From Promethearchaeota archaeon (GTDB taxonomy: Archaea; Asgardarchaeota; Lokiarchaeia; Sigynarchaeales; SOKP01), in NCBI GenBank assembly GCA_019057975.1, contig JAHLWJ010000340.1, positions 1-5,061 of the forward strand: 5,061 nt of DNA, given 5' to 3'. A model generated the notes under the pieces. It saw only the letters and a program-made list of their open reading frames with translations, was not told where the DNA came from and ran no database searches. Position numbers and translations under genes: made by a program. Below are positions 1 through 4,405 of this stretch, piece after piece; position 1 is the first letter of the stretch; each line of letters opens with the position of its first letter.

Positions 1-45
1 ATTTCGCACTTCCAAATTTTTTGCATTATTTTTCACAGATTCCAA
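1..45 (-). CDS. Possible 5' end of a leftward gene, cut by the window edge
   Basis: On the minus strand one frame is open from just after a TAA at 60-58 to the left edge. It contains a TTG at 45-43 and a GTG at 36-34 that could start a protein. From the TTG it reads LESVKNNAKNLEVRN, which is protein-like, but only 15 codons are visible and no family can be named. A TATA-like stretch on the minus strand at about 65-75 lies some 25 bases upstream of the TTG, as expected for a leaderless or short-leader archaeal start. There is no clear Shine-Dalgarno site, only a GGA five bases before the GTG. An ATG at 26-24 lies in another frame. The stretch could equally be chance open frame in AT-rich DNA. 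Confidence 0.25.
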   Translation of the reverse strand, partial: MESVKNNAKNLEVRN

Positions 46-82
46 TACTGTTGTTCTTTAAAACATTTATATTAATTTTTAA

Positions 83-129
83 AAATTTTGATTTTAAATT
101 AAAGATTTTTTAATTTAAAATTAAATTTT
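83..129. repeat. Large A/T-only inverted repeat (potential hairpin or cruciform)
   Basis: Left arm ATTTTAAATTAAA (91-103) and right arm TTTAATTTAAAAT (109-121) are exact reverse complements over 13 bases, separated by the 5-base loop GATTT. Outside the core, 90/122 would be a G-U pair in RNA, 87-89 pair with 123-125, 86/126 mismatch, and 83-85 pair with 127-129. AT-rich DNA favours such palindromes by chance, but 13 uninterrupted pairs with a short loop is long. The sequence does not show whether it acts as a terminator, a melting site or a protein-binding site. Confidence 0.6.
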
Positions 130-234
130 GATAAATTTGAAATTATGAGACTCAATAACAAAGTAAATAATTTGAATACCTTAATAGTACTCAACAATTT
201 CTAATTTTAAAATTTAAAAACTTTATGTTGGCTA

Positions 235-242
235 TTTAAATA
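235..242 (+). promoter_or_regulatory. Candidate TATA box upstream of the ABM-domain gene
   Basis: TTTAAATA matches the archaeal TATA-box pattern and would place transcription start near 265, leaving a leader of about 95 bases before the ATG at 360. Competing TATA-like stretches are TTTAAA at 270-275 and CATAAAAG near 322-329. The latter would give an almost leaderless message lacking most of the Shine-Dalgarno site. Which one is used cannot be decided from sequence. Confidence 0.35.
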
Positions 243-291
243 TGCTACCTTTTAGTTAGTAGAGAATACTTTAAAATGAAATTGATACTAG

Positions 292-360
292 ATGATGACA
301 TTACTAAAAATGATTAAATTGCATAAAAGAGACTTCTATAAGAGAGGTGTTAATAGGTAA
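292..360 (+). other. Possible 22-codon leader ORF overlapping the next start (TAATG)
   Basis: An ATG-ATG pair at 292-297 opens a 22-codon frame ending RDFYKRGVNR, with its TAA at 358-360. The last base of that stop is the A of the ATG starting the ABM-domain gene, a TAATG arrangement typical of translational coupling. The GAGGTG Shine-Dalgarno site of the downstream gene lies inside this frame. No Shine-Dalgarno site precedes the short ORF itself, and it resembles no known peptide. It may be chance, since the overlap needs only one in-frame stop. Confidence 0.2.
344..349 (+). promoter_or_regulatory. Ribosome binding site for the ABM-domain gene
   Basis: GAGGTG lies 10 bases before the ATG at 360 and supports that start. 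The spacing is slightly long. A second, weaker AGGT at 355-358 is too close to the start to be useful. Confidence 0.5.
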
Positions 361-656
361 TGTTGGCAATTATTTCAACATATATGTTAAAGGAAGGGAA
401 GATGGAAGAGGCACTTGAGCTCTCGAAGGAACTTGTTCATCATCACAAAAAAGAGAGAGATCCTGGGCTATTAGATATGTTTGCCTATACTGTAAAAGGA
501 CGTAAACATAAGAATAAAATCGTGTTTGTAGAGAATTATTCAGATGGAGACGCATTAAACCGAATAACGGCTAATGCTCAGGATTTAGAGGCTTATCGCA
601 AATTAGGGCAATTATTTGAAAAGATAGAGATTCTCAGATGTTCTTCAATCGATTAA
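360..656 (+). CDS. ABM-domain (dimeric alpha/beta-barrel) protein, putative quinol monooxygenase-like
   Basis: This encodes a small cytosolic protein of 98 residues, the usual length of single-domain antibiotic biosynthesis monooxygenase (ABM, PF03992) proteins. These form ferredoxin-like dimers; some are cofactor-free oxygenases acting on quinols, others bind haem or have unknown roles. Visible features are a first strand LAIISTYMLKEGK (2-14), a long amphipathic helix (15-32), a middle strand around LLDMFAYTV (37-45), and the family-typical strand and turn VFVENYSDGDAL (55-66) followed by a helix. Many relatives carry a His shortly after this AL motif; here that region reads NRITA, so oxygenase activity is doubtful. 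The start is supported by GAGGTG upstream. A T8 tract follows the TAA directly, so it is probably a single-gene transcript. The family call is fairly secure; the substrate is unknown. Confidence 0.8.
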   Translation: MLAIISTYMLKEGKMEEALELSKELVHHHKKERDPGLLDMFAYTVKGRKHKNKIVFVENYSDGDALNRITANAQDLEAYRKLGQLFEKIEILRCSSID

Positions 657-657
657 A

Positions 658-665
658 TTTTTTTT
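658..665 (+). terminator. Oligo-T terminator after the ABM-domain gene
   Basis: Eight consecutive T residues begin two bases after the TAA stop, with no GC-rich hairpin. This matches archaeal-type termination on T-tracts. Confidence 0.5.
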
Positions 666-712
666 GGTTCTGATAAATTCATCATATGGGCAGGGGTCCA
701 TAAGGCAAAGGA

Positions 713-721
713 CTTATAAAT
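713..721 (+). promoter_or_regulatory. Candidate TATA box for the hypothetical gene at 780
   Basis: CTTATAAAT is a near-ideal archaeal TATA element, preceded by the purine-rich GGCAAAGGA (BRE-like). The predicted start site is near 743, giving a leader of about 37 bases before the GTG. Its position supports the ORF at 780 being a transcribed gene. Confidence 0.55.
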
Positions 722-779
722 TTAAAAAAAAACAGAGATTTTCGGTTAAAAAACTAATCCAATTAGGGATACAGTAAAA

Positions 780-1121
780 GTGAGGATAAGCTCTTATAAA
801 TTAAAAATAAAAGTTTTTCTCACTTTCGTAACTGAAGGTTTAAAAAAAAACTTTTGGGAATTATATCCCCAAAACGAAGATGAAAATGTCTATAATATAA
901 TTAGGATACTCATTAATAATAAATTTAATAAAGTAGTAAGTTCTCAGACCGTAGGTAAAGTAAGTCAATTCTTGAAACAAGTCAAGTATTTACAGCAAAA
1001 ATTGGCTCCATTAAAGCATAATTGGTATCGAGGGGTTAATCGTCCTCTATATTTTCTTTATGAAGTGTTAGATGATATTGAATTTTACCTAAGGGAGATT
1101 ATTCATAAAAGCAAAGTATAA
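780..1121 (+). CDS. Hypothetical basic helical protein, 113 residues
   Basis: I do not recognise this protein. It starts at GTG. No ATG or TTG lies in frame between the upstream stop (TAA 747-749) and the GTG, and no internal Met follows, so the GTG is the only conventional choice. The Shine-Dalgarno match is weak (TTAGGG at 763-768, 11 bases away). The sequence is Lys-rich, has no cysteine and no obvious membrane segment or signal peptide, and looks mostly helical. A possible amphipathic or coiled segment runs over about 58-77 (VGKVSQFLKQVKYLQQKLAP), and a conserved-looking C-terminal part over about 81-108 has NWYRGVNRPLYF followed by acidic-aromatic helix residues. A good TATA box 60 bases upstream and the 342-base open frame in very AT-rich DNA support a real gene. 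It converges on the rubrerythrin gene, with 62 bases between the two stops. Confidence 0.6.
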   Translation: MRISSYKLKIKVFLTFVTEGLKKNFWELYPQNEDENVYNIIRILINNKFNKVVSSQTVGKVSQFLKQVKYLQQKLAPLKHNWYRGVNRPLYFLYEVLDDIEFYLREIIHKSKV

Positions 1122-1151
1122 ATTCATAACTCAGTGTACTTATTGTCTTAG

Positions 1152-1159
1152 AAAAAAAA
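1152..1159 (-). terminator. Oligo-T terminator downstream of rubrerythrin
   Basis: An A8 run on the plus strand reads as T8 on the minus strand, about 25 bases past the rubrerythrin TAA. A T5 run at 1181-1185 on the plus strand could serve the convergent hypothetical gene, but it overlaps the end of the rubrerythrin gene. Confidence 0.45.
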
Positions 1160-1183
1160 TGATTATTAATAAATTCAGTGTTT

Positions 1184-1774
1184 TTAGAAATCTTCACATT
1201 TCTTTCTATAGTATGCTTGGGGGTGATCACACGAAGGACAGCGAAAATTAGGTGGGATTTCGTCCATATCTACTTCGTAACCACATTCTGAACATATCCA
1301 TGTTGTCTTCTTCCCACGTTTAAAGAAAGCATCATCTCCAACTAATTTTAAGAGCTTTCCATATCTCTCAGAGTGATGTTTTTCAGCAACCATAATAGCG
1401 CGTACTCTTGTGGCAATATCAGGATATCCTTCTTTTTCGGCAGTCTCAGCTATATCAGGATAAAGCGTTTGCCATTCCATGTCTTCTCCCGCCATCGCAG
1501 ATTTCAGATTTTCAACTGTGGTTCCATGGGTTGTTGGAAATTCTGCATTGGGGAGTACCTTCATTTCATCAAAGAATTCTTCCTTCTTGAAACCTTGAAG
1601 CATCTTATAAAAATGTGTTGCGTGTTCCCTTTCTTGGTTTGCAGTTTCAAGAAATATTTTAGATACAAATGCAAACCCTTCTTTTTTAGCAACTTTCGAA
1701 AAGAATGTATATCTATTCCGAGCCTGACTCTCTCCGCAAAACGCGGTAAATAATTTTTTTGCAGTTTCTTTCAT
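1184..1774 (-). CDS. rbr: Rubrerythrin (diiron peroxidase with C-terminal rubredoxin-like domain)
   Basis: Rubrerythrin is a cytosolic non-haem diiron protein of anaerobes that reduces hydrogen peroxide to water with electrons from a rubredoxin or ferredoxin system. This copy is complete at 196 residues, the normal length. The N-terminal ferritin-like four-helix bundle (about 1-145) carries the expected iron ligands: E15 in GESQARNRY, E48 and H51 in EREH, E97 and E100 in GEDMEW, E131 and H134 in EKHHSERY. The C-terminal rubredoxin-like domain (about 157-190) has C161-x2-C164 and C179-P-S-C182 for its single iron. The ATG start is supported by GAGGT seven bases upstream and by a TATA box about 60 bases upstream. 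It lies downstream of the sulfur-reductase fusion gene on the same strand, 111 bases away but with its own promoter, so co-transcription is possible but not required. Identification is confident. Confidence 0.97.
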   Translation of the reverse strand: MKETAKKLFTAFCGESQARNRYTFFSKVAKKEGFAFVSKIFLETANQEREHATHFYKMLQGFKKEEFFDEMKVLPNAEFPTTHGTTVENLKSAMAGEDMEWQTLYPDIAETAEKEGYPDIATRVRAIMVAEKHHSERYGKLLKLVGDDAFFKRGKKTTWICSECGYEVDMDEIPPNFRCPSCDHPQAYYRKKCEDF

Positions 1775-1781
1775 AATTTTT

Positions 1782-1786
1782 ACCTC
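1782..1786 (-). promoter_or_regulatory. Shine-Dalgarno site of rubrerythrin
   Basis: GAGGT on the minus strand with a 7-base spacer to the ATG at 1774 is a textbook site and fixes the start. Confidence 0.75.
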
Positions 1787-1829
1787 TTTTTTATAAATTG
1801 GAATTTTCGATATTTTTGAATCTACTTGG

Positions 1830-1847
1830 ATTTATAAGTATTTCCCC
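1830..1847 (-). promoter_or_regulatory. Rubrerythrin promoter: BRE-like element and TATA box
   Basis: On the minus strand GGGGAAA (1847-1841) is followed by TA and then CTTATAAAT (1838-1830), an archaeal BRE plus TATA arrangement. The predicted start is near 1808, giving a leader of about 34 bases that contains the Shine-Dalgarno site. The geometry is the best of all promoters in this window. Confidence 0.65.
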
Positions 1848-1875
1848 TAAATTTTAACTTTTTTACTTATTTTTT

Positions 1876-1884
1876 AAAAGAAAA
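1876..1884 (-). terminator. Weak T-rich terminator after the sulfur-reductase fusion gene
   Basis: The minus strand reads TTTTCTTTT immediately after the TAG stop of the fusion gene. The tract is interrupted, so termination may be partial and read-through into rubrerythrin is possible. Confidence 0.3.
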
Positions 1885-1885
1885 T

Positions 1886-4273
1886 CTAATAATAAGTATC
1901 TGCCATACTTTCTTCCTCTAATCGAATGGGATAACCTTTTCTATGCCATTGTAGGATACCCCCCGTGAGGTTTCTGATATCTGTGAATCCTGCTTTTGCT
2001 AATATTTGAGCTGCCATCATAGAGCGTGAACCAGAGTGGCAAATAGAGACGATTTCATCATTTTTATATTTTTTGATAACATCTGTATTACTTAAAAGCT
2101 CTCCTAATGGAATCAATTTGGCATTTCTAATATGACCAGCGGGACCATTATATTCCTGTGGTGTTCGAACATCTATTAGAAGTGGTGGCTCATCCTCAGT
2201 ATCAAGGCGTTCATATAACTCATCAACACTGATATCTGAAACTGGAGGAGCATCAAGTGGTCTTAATTCTTTCCTAGTTTTCTTTTTTATAGGTGCTATT
2301 ACTTCCACCGTAGGTTGGACTTTTTCTAAAATAGCCACTAATTTTCCTTGTTGTTTTCCAAGACTTAACAATTTTACAGCGTCATTTAATTTGGAATATG
2401 CCTCAACGCTAGATTTAAATCCGGGGTCAGTAGCATAAATCTTTAATTTTTTATTTTCAGGTAATGTATCAAGAGATTTAATTAATACATTAAGAGGCCC
2501 TGGACAGGATAATCCACATGCATCGACTTCTATATAATCTTCGCTTTCAGTAGCTTTTTCGCGAACAAATTCTTCGATAACGTTTTCGGATCCTCCACAT
2601 GCAGCCATTATTTCTTCTGTTGTAGCATTTGCCATCTCAAAGATTTTAAATCCCCCTGTTAATTCATAGACTTCATTATACCCACTTTGTAGTAGAATTC
2701 TTAATGCTAAATAACTCCTATATCCTACTTCACAGTAAACATATATTGATTTATCATTAGGAATATCATCTAATCGGTTCCGAATTTCCTCAATTGGTAT
2801 GTTTATTGAGCCATCAATGGTTCTAGCAGCAAATTCTTCTTTAGTTCTAACGTCCAACAAAACACCCCCATTATTTGTAATATCAGTAAAATCATGCCAA
2901 TGCCAAATAGGCATATCTTCTTTAAGATAATTAGCAGCAACGAATCCAGCCATATTTACAGGATCCTTTGCGGAACCATATGGAGGAGCATAAGTCAATT
3001 CTAATTCTTCCATATCAAACACTGTGCCATTAAATTTTATTACAGTTGAAATAACATCAATTCTTTTTTCTGTACCTGGACCTCCAACAGCTTGAGCTCC
3101 AAGAATTTTACCACTTGGAATTTCAAAAATTAATTTTAGCGTTATTGGAATAGCTCCGGGATAGTACCCTGCATGATTATTGGGATGAATGTATATTTTT
3201 TCATAATTGAAATCTAACATTTTTAATTGTTTTTCTGTTAATCCTACAGATGCAACTGTTAAATCAAAAACTTTTACGACGGAAGCCCCTAAAACCCCTT
3301 TATATTCTGAATTTCTTCCAGCAATATTATCTGCTGCTACTCTTCCTTGTTTATTTGCTGGACCAGCTAATGCTAAGGATATTGGTTTTTTGGTTTGAAA
3401 ATGTTGAACTTGAACAATATCACCTACAGCATAAATATTTGGATCAGATGTTTGCATTATATTATTGACTTTGACATAGCCTTTCTCTGTTAATTCTAAA
3501 CCAGCATCTTTAGCTAAGATATTTTCTGGTCTAATACCAATAGATAAAATAATTAAATCTGTTTCTATTATTCGACCACTTTTAGTTTTAACAAAAGGTT
3601 TATCGTTATCAGTCCTTCCGAAAGAATCAACTGGATCTTCTAAAACAAGACATACTCCATTCAATATTAATTCTTGATGAATAAACTGTGCCATTTCTTT
3701 ATCAATAGGGGGCATAACCTGATCTAACATTTCAACGATTTTTACTCTAATGCCTTTCTCTGCTAAGTTTTCTGCCATCTCTAAACCAATAAATCCTCCA
3801 CCAACAATAACAGCATTTTTTACATGAAATTTTTCAACATACTCTCTTATTTTTACAGCATCTGGAATTGTCCGCACAGTAAAATGTGGAACATCGTCAA
3901 GACCTAAGAAAGGCGGAACTATAGGTTTTGATCCAGTTGCTAGGATTAAGTAGTCATAATCGAGATTATACTCTTCATTTTTCTTTAAATCTCTGACTTT
4001 AATCTGTTTTTTCGCTTTATCTATCGATATTACCTCGTTGTTTACCCGTACATCAATATTGAACCTTTCAAGAAATCTTTCAGGGGTAACAAGTTCTAAG
4101 GATTCACGATCCTTTATTATATTTCCCACGTAATATGGAAGCCCACAGTTGGCAAAGCTAACATACGGGCCTTTATCTAACATGACAATTTCAAAATCTT
4201 CTTTTAATCTTCTTAAACGAGCAGCGGCAGAAGCTCCACCTGCAACGCCCCCAACAATTACAACTCTCATCAT
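1886..4273 (-). CDS. CoA-disulfide/persulfide reductase-type flavoprotein fused to rhodanese, TusA and a second rhodanese domain
   Basis: This 795-residue protein has four modules. (1) An FAD/NAD(P)H disulfide reductase (about 1-450; PF07992, PF02852): FAD motif VGGVAGGASAAAR (7-19), the family signature SFANCGLPYY with active cysteine C43, ATGSKP (112-117), a second nucleotide site VGGGFIGLE (157-165), FAD contact YAVGD (281-285), and a dimerisation domain with Y428/Y432 in YAPPYGSAKDP. The acidic E181 after the second Rossmann strand hints at NADH. (2) Rhodanese (about 455-550), loop CEVGYRS, C514. (3) TusA (about 578-652), CGLSCPGP with C590 in the CPxP motif. (4) Rhodanese (about 680-785), loop CHSGSRS, C745. 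Known CoADR-rhodanese enzymes reduce CoA-disulfide, CoA-persulfide or polysulfide; the tail probably relays sulfane sulfur. No DsrE-type domain is seen. It is cytosolic, with no signal peptide. The preferred substrate is not decided by sequence. The start is MM: AGGT (4282-4279) is 5 bases from the first ATG and 8 from the second (4270), so the true start may be Met2. Confidence 0.93.
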   Translation of the reverse strand: MMRVVIVGGVAGGASAAARLRRLKEDFEIVMLDKGPYVSFANCGLPYYVGNIIKDRESLELVTPERFLERFNIDVRVNNEVISIDKAKKQIKVRDLKKNEEYNLDYDYLILATGSKPIVPPFLGLDDVPHFTVRTIPDAVKIREYVEKFHVKNAVIVGGGFIGLEMAENLAEKGIRVKIVEMLDQVMPPIDKEMAQFIHQELILNGVCLVLEDPVDSFGRTDNDKPFVKTKSGRIIETDLIILSIGIRPENILAKDAGLELTEKGYVKVNNIMQTSDPNIYAVGDIVQVQHFQTKKPISLALAGPANKQGRVAADNIAGRNSEYKGVLGASVVKVFDLTVASVGLTEKQLKMLDFNYEKIYIHPNNHAGYYPGAIPITLKLIFEIPSGKILGAQAVGGPGTEKRIDVISTVIKFNGTVFDMEELELTYAPPYGSAKDPVNMAGFVAANYLKEDMPIWHWHDFTDITNNGGVLLDVRTKEEFAARTIDGSINIPIEEIRNRLDDIPNDKSIYVYCEVGYRSYLALRILLQSGYNEVYELTGGFKIFEMANATTEEIMAACGGSENVIEEFVREKATESEDYIEVDACGLSCPGPLNVLIKSLDTLPENKKLKIYATDPGFKSSVEAYSKLNDAVKLLSLGKQQGKLVAILEKVQPTVEVIAPIKKKTRKELRPLDAPPVSDISVDELYERLDTEDEPPLLIDVRTPQEYNGPAGHIRNAKLIPLGELLSNTDVIKKYKNDEIVSICHSGSRSMMAAQILAKAGFTDIRNLTGGILQWHRKGYPIRLEEESMADTYY

Positions 4274-4278
4274 AATTA

Positions 4279-4282
4279 ACCT
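4279..4282 (-). promoter_or_regulatory. Short Shine-Dalgarno site deciding between two adjacent ATG starts
   Basis: AGGT on the minus strand lies 5 bases before the ATG at 4273 and 8 bases before the ATG at 4270. The 8-base spacing is nearer to that of rubrerythrin (7), which favours the second Met. The difference is one residue. Confidence 0.4.
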
Positions 4283-4335
4283 AAAACCTTATTTGAATTA
4301 TATATTTACCTTATCCTATTCTTAATAAAGCGTAT

Positions 4336-4343
4336 AATTTAAA
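4336..4343 (-). promoter_or_regulatory. Candidate TATA box for the sulfur-reductase fusion gene
   Basis: TTTAAATT on the minus strand would start transcription near 4313, leaving a leader of about 40 bases that keeps the Shine-Dalgarno site. Alternatives are TACTTATA (4360-4353) and AAATATATA (about 4305-4297); the last would start transcription too close to the ATG to include the ribosome site. Confidence 0.4.
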
Positions 4344-4354
4344 TCTGGTTACTA

Positions 4355-4370
4355 TAAGTAAGAAAACTTA
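4355..4370. repeat. Short inverted repeat in the divergent promoter region
   Basis: TAAGT (4355-4359), a 6-base spacer and ACTTA (4366-4370) form an inverted repeat abutting the rightward TATA element. Seven of ten positions match when the arms are extended outward. It could be an operator for one or both divergent genes, but 5-base arms are common by chance in such DNA. Confidence 0.25.
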
Positions 4371-4371
4371 G

Positions 4372-4379
4372 TATATAAT
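4372..4379 (+). promoter_or_regulatory. TATA box of the Fe-S protein gene
   Basis: TATATAAT puts the transcription start near 4400, only a few bases before the ATG at 4406. With no Shine-Dalgarno site in between, this indicates a leaderless or nearly leaderless message. Confidence 0.55.
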
Positions 4380-4405
4380 CTAATATTAAGAAAAATGATA
4401 TCACC

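Larger units (their letters stand above)
46..359. other. Very AT-rich intergenic region
   Basis: No recognisable gene lies here. A hand count gives about 13% G+C over 61-240 and only 3 G/C bases in 61-120, much lower than the flanking genes. It contains the palindrome at about 83-129, TATA-like elements, and short ORFs of 13 to 22 codons that lack coding support. The one worth noting is 292-360, listed separately. If the leftward gene at the left edge is real, this is a divergent promoter region. Confidence 0.7.

Noticed and set aside
145..204. 19-codon ATG ORF in the AT-rich region
   Set aside because: Asn/Leu-rich, no Shine-Dalgarno site and no conserved feature. Such ORFs are expected by chance.
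276..317. 13-codon ATG ORF upstream of the ABM gene
   Set aside because: Too short, no ribosome site, and overlaps the other candidate leader ORF in a different frame.
370..555. Minus-strand ORF of 61 codons inside the ABM-domain gene
   Set aside because: It is antisense to a gene with a recognisable domain, has Leu/Tyr/Gln-rich low-quality translation and no ribosome site of its own.
1030..1052. Similarity between the RGVNR stretch of the 780-1121 protein and the KRGVNR end of the leader ORF at 292-360
   Set aside because: Only five residues match and the codons differ, so duplication is not supported.
1122..1183. Possible small RNA or bidirectional hairpin terminator between the convergent genes
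   Set aside because: I found no stable stem; only homopolymer A and T runs are present, which oligo-T termination explains.
1373..1753. Plus-strand ORFs (1373-1753 and 1408-1590) opposite rubrerythrin
   Set aside because: Both are antisense shadows of a confidently identified gene. The translations are Phe/Cys/Ser-rich as expected from the complement of AT-rich coding sequence.
3207..3468. Plus-strand ORFs (3207-3398 and 3250-3468) opposite the reductase core
   Set aside because: They lie inside the flavoprotein dimerisation and NAD(P)H region on the opposite strand, overlap each other in different frames and resemble no protein.
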